Virus record (IMG/VR): IMGVR_UViG_3300042892_000612
Coordinates: 1 to 30,623 of that record
Length of the DNA stretch: 30,623 bases
Strand: one strand, 5' to 3'
Source of the DNA: a virus
The notes beneath the pieces were generated by a model. It was not told the DNA's origin and made no database searches. It saw nothing but the letters and a program-made list of their open reading frames with translations. Position 1 is the stretch's first letter, and every line of letters begins with the position of its first letter. The position numbers and the translations under genes are program-made. Shown in pieces: positions 7,401 to 15,917 of this stretch.

Positions 7401-9128
7401 TCCCTCCCTGGGAGCGGGTCGTTCTACCGTAAGTTCAGGAGTGATAATCTCGCCGGAACGAACAGGTTCAGCAGGAACTTCTGGAGTTGGTTCTCCGCGC
7501 ATCAACTCCTCGGCGGTAAACTCCCGTCGTCCAAGTACCTTTCGTATTGCAGCGGATCGTTCGCGAAGTGCCTGACGCTCACTAGCGCGTTGAGCTTGAA
7601 CTCCCTCAGCAGTTGTAAGGGTTTCTGGACGAGCAGACTCAGCTTCTACAGCGATACGCTCATCACGAGTACGGAGTCGTTCAGCCAGCAAATCCTCTAC
7701 AGAACGAAGCGGAGTGCCCTCTGTAGGCGTCGGAGCCTCTGCTTTGATGACAGGGGGTTCAGGAGTTACAGTTCCTCTCCGAACCGCTGTAACTTCTTCA
7801 GGAGTTACAGAAGCTCTCCTCTCCATTACAGGAGGTCTGTTCCTGTCCTCAAATATTTCTGCGACTGTCTTGAGAGGAGTTCCTGAAGCCGCTGCTGACC
7901 TTTCTAAGGCAGCTTGTTGAGCGGCTTCTTGAGACTTTTTCTGCTGCTCGACAAAGGCGTTTTCCTTCTCAAGAGCAACCCTTTCCTCATCGGGAACAAA
8001 TCGAGAACGAGAGCGCGGACCTTCTCCAACGGGTTCCTTGCTATAGACGAACGGTTCATCAGGGTTCAGTTCGTTTACATACTTCCTGAATTGAGTCTTA
8101 AGATTCTCAACCGGAACGATCCGCTCCATCTGATCAAGTAGGCCACTGACTTGGCCTATCGCCTCACCAACGGTTTTCTTCTGGGAAGCAAGGTTGTTAA
8201 GGATATCAACCTGAGTGACATTTTTCCCGGGAACATTAAGCGAACGGGCTACTTCCGCTCCAAGACCAGCGGCAAACAAGGTTCCGATCAAAGCCTCGTA
8301 GGAAGCCTTTAGCTTTTCTTCTGGGGTAGCGTTTGGATCTGAGATCGTCTGCAATGCAATGCCGGCGGACTCAGCGGATCCACGGGTGATCTCTGGAACC
8401 AGCAAACGGGGAATGGTTTTTGCCGCTTGATCAACAGTACGAGCCGCTTCTGACGCACGAGTTAAATCAGCAATCTGTGCAGCGCGAACGGCGGCAGGAG
8501 TTGTTGATTCTGCAAACTCAGCACCTGCTACGAGCGATGGAATGCGAGCAGCCTGACGAGCGGCTCCGGCAATACCGAGGCCCATCACGTTCATGGGGGA
8601 CAAGAGGTCCGCGGACACTTGGCCCAACACTTCGCCAGCAGGGCGGGTGACGTACTCGGGAATCGGAGTGTACTCGCTTATCGTTTCTCCAAGACTGCGA
8701 CCAATTCGAGCTGCTCGCTCACGTTTCTCGGTGGATGCAGATCCAAGAGCCATGATGCCTTCTCGTTCGATACGAGAGGCTGCATCAAGCATTTCCTCTG
8801 GCTTTCGATAAGTGTCCCTACCAAGAGCCTTATCAATCAACACGCCAGGAGTTTCGCTTACTTGCTGAAGAACTCGTCCAGCGGTTGCGACATCTTGTGG
8901 GGTTGGACCACCGAACGCCAACGGAGCGGCAAGACGAGCCAATGAAGGGGCCACAGACTTGGCCTTCTCATACAGGCTAGTCGGCTCTTGAAGCACCGGA
9001 GCATTCGGATACTTCTGCTGCCCAGCAAAAGCGAATGCCCTATTGATATCCTCTTGATCTGGATCCCTGTCGCCTTCTAATTCAAGAGTAACGCCAGTGG
9101 CGTCATTTGTAACTTGATAGATTGGCAT
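4473..9128 (-). CDS. Large internal virion / ejection-type protein, 1551 aa
   Basis: The N-terminus (MPIYQVTNDATGVTLELEGD, then a short helix ending FAFAGQQK) matches the small beta-hairpin cap that begins many podoviral internal-virion or large structural proteins. The rest is largely helical. Residues about 380-610 are charged and proline-rich, with three copies of a G-T-P-L-(K/R)-(T/S)-V-x-(D/E)-(I/L) motif near 416, 472 and 587; two sit in longer repeats containing AERL and RDER. No lytic transglycosylase motif was seen. Size, position after nozzle and adaptor genes, and composition suggest a core or channel-forming protein ejected with DNA. G+C falls sharply in the middle: 16 of 60 bases at 5941-6000 against 35 of 60 at 7381-7440, hinting at mosaic origin. 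The start is 2 bases after the previous stop. Confidence 0.75.
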   Translation of the reverse strand: MPIYQVTNDATGVTLELEGDRDPDQEDINRAFAFAGQQKYPNAPVLQEPTSLYEKAKSVAPSLARLAAPLAFGGPTPQDVATAGRVLQQVSETPGVLIDKALGRDTYRKPEEMLDAASRIEREGIMALGSASTEKRERAARIGRSLGETISEYTPIPEYVTRPAGEVLGQVSADLLSPMNVMGLGIAGAARQAARIPSLVAGAEFAESTTPAAVRAAQIADLTRASEAARTVDQAAKTIPRLLVPEITRGSAESAGIALQTISDPNATPEEKLKASYEALIGTLFAAGLGAEVARSLNVPGKNVTQVDILNNLASQKKTVGEAIGQVSGLLDQMERIVPVENLKTQFRKYVNELNPDEPFVYSKEPVGEGPRSRSRFVPDEERVALEKENAFVEQQKKSQEAAQQAALERSAAASGTPLKTVAEIFEDRNRPPVMERRASVTPEEVTAVRRGTVTPEPPVIKAEAPTPTEGTPLRSVEDLLAERLRTRDERIAVEAESARPETLTTAEGVQAQRASERQALRERSAAIRKVLGRREFTAEELMRGEPTPEVPAEPVRSGEIITPELTVERPAPREGGMLPAREPEGTPLRSVDDILAERLKARDERLATEGKFRQKAEGVAQKLEGLRTEVEAGLGANPFPQLMGAAWNGALSVAQAVIRAGGSVADGVAAGIRYARQNFKGKFDDAEFGSQLARLIERPSPVQVPTGMQPRRFAERVAAAPGVPPVIREAVAASPEASYKRQNLEQTRQEAAAKTTGELNADIVDPESNVRIASAVELLNRQLAAGGISDVVDTTLKTAKKLTTFGQLINQAKLLNSTTREGITYLVTKSMAERGRTPDGPQLKKLGDMMDVYRTTSDAVKNAKLKLKEAADAGDQNAQITAARDLDLANTLKESADVDLITQISKMNPSTLTELYLALVQGSVQNTISLVGNLAGSVTSMLVSEPAKMLAYGIDQNLFGGKLGNTYGLKARTATRLNSLRRSLPEGLKILQKGSEYNPYEAGSDTGTPLNFTRAARNVYDGLFNGAKDVPILRNSFEATLGIYPDVIFRINQFVDNVFKTAERSALIEEMGIKRGLSNDQIKAAQRDPNLYLIGDNAFKKGAKGFTADDIGLIEFESARSVFQQNNVATEGVAGFNRFVQNKARPLYVPIRILSLFQKTPINVAAEILSFSPVGIFRDWKNLTPKERNLAASKLLIGSMVIASWNQLYDKGIITPNLDTPGETNKARELAKSGGVMPPGTLNTSGLYRYLKGQDPRFQAGDDVKDLAKFGTAGALGMMVGTARRLQERSRTNEIDWLVTGGAIAFSAANFVVKQGFLDGISGFIKALSNESGSALESITKKFLSTATSPLQPGILGSLMRAQREFVPVTTGDTVIKSFANELNEKYAALPFVDGKQLPLKRDLWGEAVLQTPKGSNPWLFNFLNSWKSREIEADPLNASIYQVWRKTADNRVIPSIPNPQITYGKTTFEKLNPEQFDRYAQLVGFWRRKNAEVVFGSKSYIQGSDDLRVQLLNKAYDRGMAIGKYRFIQELKKSGQSLTPMAPRRGFDE

Positions 9129-9130
9129 AA

Positions 9131-9973
9131 TTACTTGCTTATACGTCTAACAGTAAAACCCTTAATGTCAGTGGGTTTTGTGGCTTCTGTTTTTTTTGCA
9201 CCAGTAGCAGCCGGTTCATCATCAAAAGCTTTGTTTTCATCCTCTCCGAGTGATTCGTAATATGCTTTTCTCATCTCTCGCGTGTAGTATCTTGGAAACT
9301 CTATTCTTTCCATCCTCTGACCAGTCATAGGGTCCTGAGTAGAAACTACTTTTGGCTCGTCAGTTACTGCTTTCTTAAGTGCATTATCAATCAAAGCTTT
9401 ATACTCAGGATAATTGGCAGCTATGTCTTTAAGTTGATCTGGTGTCCCACCTATTGGACCTAGGCTAATGTACCCTGATTTGCGCTTCCTTTCCTCGTCT
9501 TCTGTTCCCTTTTGCGCCTTCTCGTAAGCAGCCTGTTCTTCAAGAGATTCAATCGGCTCTAAAGCCGGGATTGGCATAGCCATTGATCCACCAAGCTGGT
9601 AATTGGGCCTTGCCCTAAGTTCGCCAACCAATGACGGGCGTTGAGCCTCGCGCTTTTCACTGGCTTCTTTTGCCCGAGTTTCTGAAGCAGCTTTATCGCG
9701 GGCAGCGATTAATTTAATCTCGTCCTGAAGCCTCTGCTGCCGTTCAGCTTCCATTCGACTGCCCAACCTTTCTTCATTCAAAGACTTTAAGTCCTCTTCC
9801 ATCAACGCCCGCTTCGCATAGTTCCGATTCCGGATGTCCTCGTTGGTCCCGGTGAACTCGCCGGCAATACCTCCGGTGAGCATGGAGAGACCCTTCATGA
9901 AAGGGTTGACGCGCTGATTGGCCTGCTGTTGAAGCAAGGCTCTGATCTTGTCGGTTTCTTCTCTGGTAGCCAT
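9131..9973 (-). CDS. Hypothetical coiled-coil virion-type protein, 280 aa
   Basis: Residues about 55-115 are a strongly charged coiled coil (Arg, Glu, Lys, Ala, Gln). The middle holds a short Gly/Met/Pro patch, and the C-terminus is acidic then Lys/Thr-rich. It has no Cys and no enzymatic motif. It lies between the 1551-residue virion protein (2-base gap) and another virion-type gene (10-base gap), so it is probably a minor structural or ejected protein. The leader has no Shine-Dalgarno and is A/T-rich. The 3' half of the gene is more A/T-rich than the 5' half. Family not recognised. Confidence 0.7.
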   Translation of the reverse strand: MATREETDKIRALLQQQANQRVNPFMKGLSMLTGGIAGEFTGTNEDIRNRNYAKRALMEEDLKSLNEERLGSRMEAERQQRLQDEIKLIAARDKAASETRAKEASEKREAQRPSLVGELRARPNYQLGGSMAMPIPALEPIESLEEQAAYEKAQKGTEDEERKRKSGYISLGPIGGTPDQLKDIAANYPEYKALIDNALKKAVTDEPKVVSTQDPMTGQRMERIEFPRYYTREMRKAYYESLGEDENKAFDDEPAATGAKKTEATKPTDIKGFTVRRISK

Positions 9974-9983
9974 AAGATATTAT

Positions 9984-11426
9984 TTAGTAACCCTGCAACG
10001 ACCGCATCGCACCCCGTCTCCTGAATCCGCTCATGGCGGCATTCATGATCTGATCGGGATCGTAGTTGATGTATCGGTACTGGTCCTGCTGCTGTTGGGA
10101 GTTGGCCAGCAAGTCAGCGTAGAGCTTGGCGAAAGGATCGGCCTGACGATCGGGTAGAGGGACTTCCTTGGTTCCCTTGGTGGGGATGACGGTTTCACGC
10201 CTTACGAGAGGGGTGACTGGCTCCCTAGGGGGAAGGGGGGTTCCAGTGTAGGTGCCGGTTCCAGTGCCGGTGCCGGGTCTAACTCCGCCACCGGGAGGAG
10301 TTGTGGTCGTGCCACCGCCAGGAGGAGTAGTCGTGGTTCCACCACCGGGAGGGGTGGTTACAACAGGAGGCTTAGTGGTATCTTCGACTGGATTCTTTTC
10401 AGAACACTTGCCTCCTACACAATCAAATTGTTGTGTTTTATAATTCCACTTATAACCATTTTGATCAGTAGGAAACACTTCTCCGGTTGGGCTGGTGTAA
10501 TCTGCTAACTTATCATCTTTGCCTCTATTACTAGCTATTGTCCAAGGTGAATCCTTAAACTCATCACCCGGCTTAACTTCTGGTTTTGGAACATAACCAG
10601 GGGTAACATTAGTGGTTCCACCAGGACCAGCCGTTACATCTCCACCAGTGTTATCAAACCCACCTACGCTAGTAGTTGTAGGTTCATCCGCTCCAACTGA
10701 TTGATATGATTCAACTGGTGTTGGTGTTACTTGAGAAGTTGAAGGCGCGGTGTTGACTCCAAAATTAAACTTCTGAGGTACAACTCCTTTATCTAAATCT
10801 TCTTGAGATACTGAATACGCACTTGGGCGTATAATTGTATCCCTAATATTGTTTCTGTCAGCATAGAGAACATCTCCATTCTCCATTTGCCCGATAGGTA
10901 TATAATCAGGAATCGTTCTTCCCGGTATTGAAACCGGTTCTCCACGAGTCACAACACCTTGAGGAACAGAAGGTGTTTGGCCTGCAAAGTCAGAGGGGTT
11001 TGCGTCAACCACTCCGATTGTGCCACCAAGATCACCTGGCGGAACCAATACGTTTTCACCCTTGATGTATTGCTCCTGATTTTGCGGTGTATACACACCT
11101 CCTATAAACGCATCCTGCTCATCCGTATTCCCAATGTTGGTTCGTATGGTGGGATTATCGGGTGTAAAATCAATTCCTTCTCCGGTTTTGAAAGTTGAAG
11201 GGTTGCTTAAATCTTGAGGAGCAGCCTGATATTCAAAACCTCCCGTCCTCCAGTTGTATGGAGCTTCTTGTCCATACGGATCTAAACCGTAAAACAAATC
11301 ACCAACCCTGACTCCTGCCATATTGGGGACTAAATCTCCCATCTTGTATCCGGGATATCCCGGGAACTCATCTACGGCATTGGCCTGATTCAGGTCTTGA
11401 GCCAGATTATCGATTGCGTCAGCCAT
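9984..11426 (-). CDS. Low-complexity virion-type protein with TTPPGGG repeats, 480 aa
   Basis: A Gly/Pro/Thr/Asp-rich protein of unknown function. The N-terminal 150 residues carry repeated short motifs with Tyr, Gly and Pro. Around residues 354-380 there are three 9-residue repeats based on TTPPGGGTT, encoded by a 27-base tandem repeat near 10285-10365 and followed by a GTGTGTGTYTG stretch. This is a flexible linker. A pair of Cys occurs just before it (DCVGGKC). The last 100 residues are more ordered and basic. Placement between virion genes suggests a minor structural or spike-like component. The middle of the gene (about 10400-11300) is visibly A/T-richer than its ends. Confidence 0.7.
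   Translation of the reverse strand: MADAIDNLAQDLNQANAVDEFPGYPGYKMGDLVPNMAGVRVGDLFYGLDPYGQEAPYNWRTGGFEYQAAPQDLSNPSTFKTGEGIDFTPDNPTIRTNIGNTDEQDAFIGGVYTPQNQEQYIKGENVLVPPGDLGGTIGVVDANPSDFAGQTPSVPQGVVTRGEPVSIPGRTIPDYIPIGQMENGDVLYADRNNIRDTIIRPSAYSVSQEDLDKGVVPQKFNFGVNTAPSTSQVTPTPVESYQSVGADEPTTTSVGGFDNTGGDVTAGPGGTTNVTPGYVPKPEVKPGDEFKDSPWTIASNRGKDDKLADYTSPTGEVFPTDQNGYKWNYKTQQFDCVGGKCSEKNPVEDTTKPPVVTTPPGGGTTTTPPGGGTTTTPPGGGVRPGTGTGTGTYTGTPLPPREPVTPLVRRETVIPTKGTKEVPLPDRQADPFAKLYADLLANSQQQQDQYRYINYDPDQIMNAAMSGFRRRGAMRSLQGY
10285..10365 (-). repeat. 27-base tandem repeat coding for TTPPGGG units
   Basis: Three imperfect in-frame copies of a 27-base unit lie in the 480-residue gene and encode a nine-residue Thr/Pro/Gly module. 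In-frame repeats of this kind can change copy number by slippage without breaking the gene, so the linker length may vary between strains. Confidence 0.65.
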
Positions 11427-11429
11427 ATA

Positions 11430-12782
11430 TCAGTTTTTGGGGATTATGCTGTTGATTCGAGCTATCATCCAGTTGGCCACAAGCTTCTTTACCTTCGGCT
11501 TGTCCTTGAGCCACTTCGCGAACTTCTCGGCGTTGCTGTCGTAGAAGTTCTTGAACCACTTGGGTCCAACGAGTTCCTTCCAGAAGTAGAACGCCTCCCA
11601 CTGATCGGGAATACACTCGCGAGCGACGAAGCATCCACCAAGCCCGAATCCCGCGTAGGATGATCCAAGGTTTCCAATCGCACCAGCATACCCCTTGAAC
11701 TGATTCATGAAGGAGTTCGCTTGATCGGACTCGTATTGGTTCTGAGCGTTGGTCAGAGCAAAGCCGGTGCCCATCTTCATCAGGTCTCCAGGGCTAGATA
11801 GCTGCATTCCCTGAGTATACTGAGGAGTGATGAACGGAGAAGCACCCTGCTGAAGACCACCTAGCTGGGCAGCTTGAGAGGATACGGGCTGGAGTCCTAG
11901 GGCGGACTGGACGTTGGCGATGTTCTGCTGGCGACCGGACAACATCTGCTGTTGAGAAGTAAGCTGACCTGCAAAGCTCTGTTGCGCCGCGGTGTTCCGC
12001 TGGCCGGTGGCCGCGAGGATGTTCTGGAAGGCTTCCTGAGCGTTCCGATTGGCGGTGTCGCTTGTGCTTTGACCGCTCTGAAGCAATCCCATTGCAGCGT
12101 TCCAGCGTTGAGAATTGGCGTTACCAAGAGCATCTTGAATTGCGAGCGACTCACGAAGAGCCGAAGGATTGCCAAGAACATTGCCAATGGAACTTCCGCG
12201 AGCGCGAGCGGCCTGTTGGACCCGTCGCTCCATGCTTGGATCGAGAGTTCCAACCTGAGAAAGACCCTGCTGGATCTGACGCTCAAGCTCACTGCGAATC
12301 AACTGAGAAGCCCCTGTATCCTGTTGGGCACCAGGCATTCCAACCCTCTCGTAGGTAGGCGATTCTACCCGCGTATCCGGAGCGGCGGCATCCCCTTTAA
12401 CATCGCTGAGGAACTGCTCGTAGAGATCGAACTTCCGAGGATCAAGAGCCTCTAGCTCGTTTCGACGCTGTTGGGCAAACTGCGTTCCATACTGCTTTGC
12501 AAGGTCAAGCTGTTTGCCAGTAAGCTCAGGGGCAATTGCAGCAGCAGCCCTTGCAAATGTTTCAGCTATCTGAACATCACCAATTGGCTTGTAGCCAATG
12601 ATATTACCAGCTTTATCTTTTTGAGCACCGCTAAAATCGTATTCCTTTCCGTCATAAGTAACGGATGTTCCAAGCCTAGCGGCTGCATCTAATGCCCTTA
12701 GCTTTGGATACGTTTCAGCTTGGGCTTCTACAGCCTCTCTGTTAGCGGCTGCTAAATTCGGTGCCTCATATGATGCGCCCAT
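11430..12782 (-). CDS. Q-rich virion protein with C-terminal CFVARE domain, 450 aa
   Basis: Residues about 150-330 are rich in Gln, Ala, Ser and Asn and probably form long amphipathic helices, as in phage core or ejection proteins. The last 75 residues form a distinct module starting GGCFVARECIPDQWEAFYFW, then repeated Trp/Phe-Lys positions and a basic WMIARI end. I recall similar C-terminal modules on other phage and bacterial proteins, with unknown function. The gene overlaps the upstream GNAT-like gene by 17 bases, and AGGA precedes ATG 12782, one of the few Shine-Dalgarno-like sites in this operon. Likely an internal virion protein. Confidence 0.7.
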   Translation of the reverse strand: MGASYEAPNLAAANREAVEAQAETYPKLRALDAAARLGTSVTYDGKEYDFSGAQKDKAGNIIGYKPIGDVQIAETFARAAAAIAPELTGKQLDLAKQYGTQFAQQRRNELEALDPRKFDLYEQFLSDVKGDAAAPDTRVESPTYERVGMPGAQQDTGASQLIRSELERQIQQGLSQVGTLDPSMERRVQQAARARGSSIGNVLGNPSALRESLAIQDALGNANSQRWNAAMGLLQSGQSTSDTANRNAQEAFQNILAATGQRNTAAQQSFAGQLTSQQQMLSGRQQNIANVQSALGLQPVSSQAAQLGGLQQGASPFITPQYTQGMQLSSPGDLMKMGTGFALTNAQNQYESDQANSFMNQFKGYAGAIGNLGSSYAGFGLGGCFVARECIPDQWEAFYFWKELVGPKWFKNFYDSNAEKFAKWLKDKPKVKKLVANWMIARINSIIPKN

Positions 12783-13194
12783 AGGAAATCCTTTCGTTCA
12801 TAATCAGTTTGAAGTACCTGTCAAAATCGTACAATCGGTTAATGCCTTTTCTTAAACCACCCAGCTTAGTGACGTTTTTAGAGCACAACCGCATCATGGC
12901 CAACCAAAGGGTTTGAACCGCATACGGCTCGGTGCCAATGGCAATCTCGATCCACGCGATGTGACCTTCTGGGAAGTTGTTGTTGAGATCCTCGGATTCC
13001 TCAATGGAGTTCAGAAACCGAACAGCTCCCACACCGACACACTTTCCTTCATCGTTCTTCACAATGCCAAACAGTTTCTTGGAACTAAAGATCCCGATCC
13101 AGTTGAGGATCTGATCCTCAGTCCATGACGAGCAGGTTGGCCAATGCTCTCGCAGTAGCTTGGCCGCTTCAATGTTTGTTGGATGTGCGGTCAT
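12766..13194 (-). CDS. Small GNAT-fold-like phage protein, 142 aa
   Basis: Size and pattern resemble the small GNAT-like proteins that many podoviruses encode next to the nozzle gene. There is an N-terminal helix, strands around LFGIVKNDEGKCVGVGAVRF (41-60), the HIAWIEIAIG strand (78-87), and a long helix after it. A canonical acetyl-CoA pyrophosphate loop (Q/RxxGxG/A) is not evident, so it may be a structural relative without transferase activity. It is coupled to the nozzle gene by ATGA and overlaps the next gene by 17 bases. Role uncertain: internal core protein or modifier. Confidence 0.55.
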   Translation of the reverse strand: MTAHPTNIEAAKLLREHWPTCSSWTEDQILNWIGIFSSKKLFGIVKNDEGKCVGVGAVRFLNSIEESEDLNNNFPEGHIAWIEIAIGTEPYAVQTLWLAMMRLCSKNVTKLGGLRKGINRLYDFDRYFKLIMNERISYGRII

Positions 13195-15149
13195 TGCTGA
13201 GGACGCACAGAATCGACGAATCCGGAGAGAATGGTGGATTGCAGAGACAATCGACCAGCGTCTGCGGTTACCTTGAATTGCAAAGTATTCCAGCGGCCTT
13301 GGCTGATCAGGTTGTAAGCCTTCAGGAACTTCTGGCTTGAGGTGATCGCCAACGCGGAATCGAGCGTCACGAATGTGTCCGACATATCCTTGGCTAACGA
13401 CACTGCGGCAGTCGTGGTGGCGGTAGTGTACGGGTTATCGAAGGCGAACTGAACGCTGTACCCAATCTTGTCAGGGATAGGTTCGTTGAGGTTGTAAGCC
13501 TTAGTGATCACCGTGGATTCGTAATTCGCACCGCCATCGGTGTACGCGGAGCTTGAGACCGGCGACAACCGGCTATTCGGGAGGTAATCGTTGAAGGACC
13601 AGACCTGGCCCGCTCCCGCTGACACCGAGATGATGTCGCCGGCAAACATGAGGACGGGTCCAAATGTTGAGAACGAGGTTGGGATGAAGTCGTTTACGAT
13701 CCAGTTGTCCCAATATCCAAGCCAAGAGCGGGCCAGTGAGTGGTAGACGATGACCGCGTTGTTCTCGTTGAGCGCACCTTCGAGGGCGATATCGAGGCTG
13801 TTCTCGGTCAGGAGCGCGTACTCGCTTTCGATTCCGAGGATCGCTGGTTCATCGGCAACGAACGGAACCGCCAACAGATAGCGGTTGTTCCAGAATACAC
13901 CGTCGCAGAGGTCGAGCTTGGTCTTGTCGATGCGACTGATGAGGTCGTTGATCGGGCTGGAGAGCGCGAGACCTACGCTAGTCTGGGTACCGGCTTGGAT
14001 CTGTTGGAGAGATCGGATGCCGTCGCGGGAGAAGAAGAATACGTCAGGACCAACCGCGGTGATGGACCGGTGCGATGAGCAGCCGATATTGCCGCTGATG
14101 AGTGAAATGGTCCAATCGGCAGCATCCTGCGTAGGATCGGCATTTACGCTCCAAATAGAGCGTTCCTTGAAGACGATGAGTTGATAGCCGAACCAAGAGT
14201 AGAGTCCCTTGATGGGATCGCCATCGCCACCGATACGAAGAGACCCGAGAGGATCCCAGGATTCGCCATCGAGGATATCCGAGAAGTAGAGGGTATCGGG
14301 CTGGATGGATGTATCCGCGGAAACTGCGAACAACCGATTGGTATGGGTGGTTAGATAGATCGGCTTGGCAGGAGGCGTGAGCGATACAAAGGCTACGGCG
14401 TGAGACGAGGCGGCAGGAGAAATAGTAATCGCTGGAGCGGTCGTATAGCCGCTGCCAGGATTGGTGATCGTTATGAAAACAAGGTTACCATCGTTAGAAA
14501 CAACCGCAGTGGCCGTAGCCGTGATGCCGCTGGGAGGGGCTGCGACGGTTATCGTTGGAATGGAGCCGTGATTCGATCCCTGATTGATGACATCGATGCG
14601 GCTGATCTTGCCGGCTGCGGTGGAGCTGTTGAGGTTCGCGCTTGAGACGTATTTCAGCGTTCCTAAACCGTCCGAATAAAACAATTTGTCATTTAATTGA
14701 GCAAAATAGACGTAGGAAGCGGCAGCGTTGAGCGTTGAACCCGAAATCAGGTTGTAGGAAACGCCGGGTGACCCGTAGTAGAGGCTCTTGGTAGAGGTGC
14801 TAAGGTCATTAACAGCGATGACAAGGCGTTCGGATGCGGCTGTATCGAAGTAAAAGCCGGACAATACCGTCGCGTTGATGGGAAGATTGCTGCCGAAGTT
14901 GGAAGTCGTTGACTCCCAGTTGGTGATGATGTCCTCCCAGTTGGCCGCGATGCTGTTGCCTGCCAGTGAAACGGCTCCTAGACGAGTGACGAGATTACCG
15001 AAGTCGTCATAATCCATGTTGATGGCCGATTCCATGCTGGTTGCAGGAATGCCATCGGGACGAGTGGCTGAAATTACGCCGGTCGAAAACCCAGTGCTTC
15101 CATCCAGAAGCATCTGGTCATCGAGAGCATCTGAGGATTGGAATGGCAT
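13191..15149 (-). CDS. Tail nozzle protein (tail tubular B-like)
   Basis: A 652-residue beta-rich protein that fits the podoviral nozzle family (T7 gp12 / P22 gp10 type). It opens with an N-terminal GVISATRPDGIP..SMESAINMDYDDFGNLVTR segment marking the entry. Propeller-like repeats follow, such as LYFSDILDGESWDPLGSLRIG, then GYQLIVFKERSIWSV and GIRSLQQI. It should form the hexameric distal tube through which DNA leaves, binding below the adaptor encoded just upstream (6-base gap). A Gly/Ser/Thr-rich insertion around residues 185-255 (TVAAPPSGITATATAVV and similar) may be a surface domain. ATG 15149 is the first start. Confidence 0.8.
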   Translation of the reverse strand: MPFQSSDALDDQMLLDGSTGFSTGVISATRPDGIPATSMESAINMDYDDFGNLVTRLGAVSLAGNSIAANWEDIITNWESTTSNFGSNLPINATVLSGFYFDTAASERLVIAVNDLSTSTKSLYYGSPGVSYNLISGSTLNAAASYVYFAQLNDKLFYSDGLGTLKYVSSANLNSSTAAGKISRIDVINQGSNHGSIPTITVAAPPSGITATATAVVSNDGNLVFITITNPGSGYTTAPAITISPAASSHAVAFVSLTPPAKPIYLTTHTNRLFAVSADTSIQPDTLYFSDILDGESWDPLGSLRIGGDGDPIKGLYSWFGYQLIVFKERSIWSVNADPTQDAADWTISLISGNIGCSSHRSITAVGPDVFFFSRDGIRSLQQIQAGTQTSVGLALSSPINDLISRIDKTKLDLCDGVFWNNRYLLAVPFVADEPAILGIESEYALLTENSLDIALEGALNENNAVIVYHSLARSWLGYWDNWIVNDFIPTSFSTFGPVLMFAGDIISVSAGAGQVWSFNDYLPNSRLSPVSSSAYTDGGANYESTVITKAYNLNEPIPDKIGYSVQFAFDNPYTTATTTAAVSLAKDMSDTFVTLDSALAITSSQKFLKAYNLISQGRWNTLQFKVTADAGRLSLQSTILSGFVDSVRPQQ

Positions 15150-15155
15150 GGCGGA

Positions 15156-15917
15156 TTACAGGATGTCTTGGAACGTGTAATCGTACAAGCTATCTGGGAT
15201 GATGCGGCTGATTTGCTGTTGTTGGCCGCGTTCCATGTCTTTCATGATGGCGACCTGAGCGGCTCCCTCTTGGAACTTGGCTTGGGCTTTACCGTACTGC
15301 CGAGAGTATTCGAGGAGATCGCCTTCAGTGTAGGCCATTAGAGCGTTCTCTACGCCTCGCAGCTCGAAGTTGGTATCGTTTGAGATGGTGACCGCCTCAC
15401 CGAACTGCCGCATCTGCGACTGTTTCTTGGCGAGGATGAACAAGGTGCCATCGGCATTGGGCGTGGGAACAAGCTTGATGCGTGGAACACCGGCCTGTCC
15501 GTAGGCTGTTCCAATGAGCCGAGTCCAGTTAACGAAGTTGCCGGGGGTGGCTTTACGGCTATCGACGTTGTTCCAGGTATTGGGATCGAGCTGGAAGAAC
15601 GAGACCCATTCCGCAGCGGGCACTTCGATGCCATCGGTATCTCCGGTGACCGTGAAGCGGATGGCTACGGGGAAATCGATGAAGGTGTTGTAACCGGTAC
15701 CTGAAGCGTAAGCGGAGGCGACGTAATCCGAGAGGGTGATCATCTCATCGCCGGCGGTGACCGGATGAGAGATAATGCCGAGGGTATCGTTCCACAGGCA
15801 GGAATCCCAGATCATCGAGTAGCGGCGGATACAGAACTTCTTGGCCAACGCGATGGTGGCCGAGTCTGTGAACGACAGCTTGTCGCAAGCCGCCTGAGCC
15901 GCTTCGGAGGGTTTCAT
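15156..15917 (-). CDS. Head-to-tail adaptor (tail tubular A-like)
   Basis: A 253-residue protein resembling podoviral adaptors (T7 gp11 / P22 gp4 group). It has an N-terminal helical segment, a central beta region with ISHPVTAGDEMITLSDYV, and the typical C-terminal helix ALMAYTEGDLLEYSRQYGKA, followed by a helix of Gln and Glu. It would sit under the portal ring and dock the nozzle, whose gene is immediately downstream. The start ATG overlaps the stop of the fibre gene (ATGA). Confidence 0.8.
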   Translation of the reverse strand: MKPSEAAQAACDKLSFTDSATIALAKKFCIRRYSMIWDSCLWNDTLGIISHPVTAGDEMITLSDYVASAYASGTGYNTFIDFPVAIRFTVTGDTDGIEVPAAEWVSFFQLDPNTWNNVDSRKATPGNFVNWTRLIGTAYGQAGVPRIKLVPTPNADGTLFILAKKQSQMRQFGEAVTISNDTNFELRGVENALMAYTEGDLLEYSRQYGKAQAKFQEGAAQVAIMKDMERGQQQQISRIIPDSLYDYTFQDIL

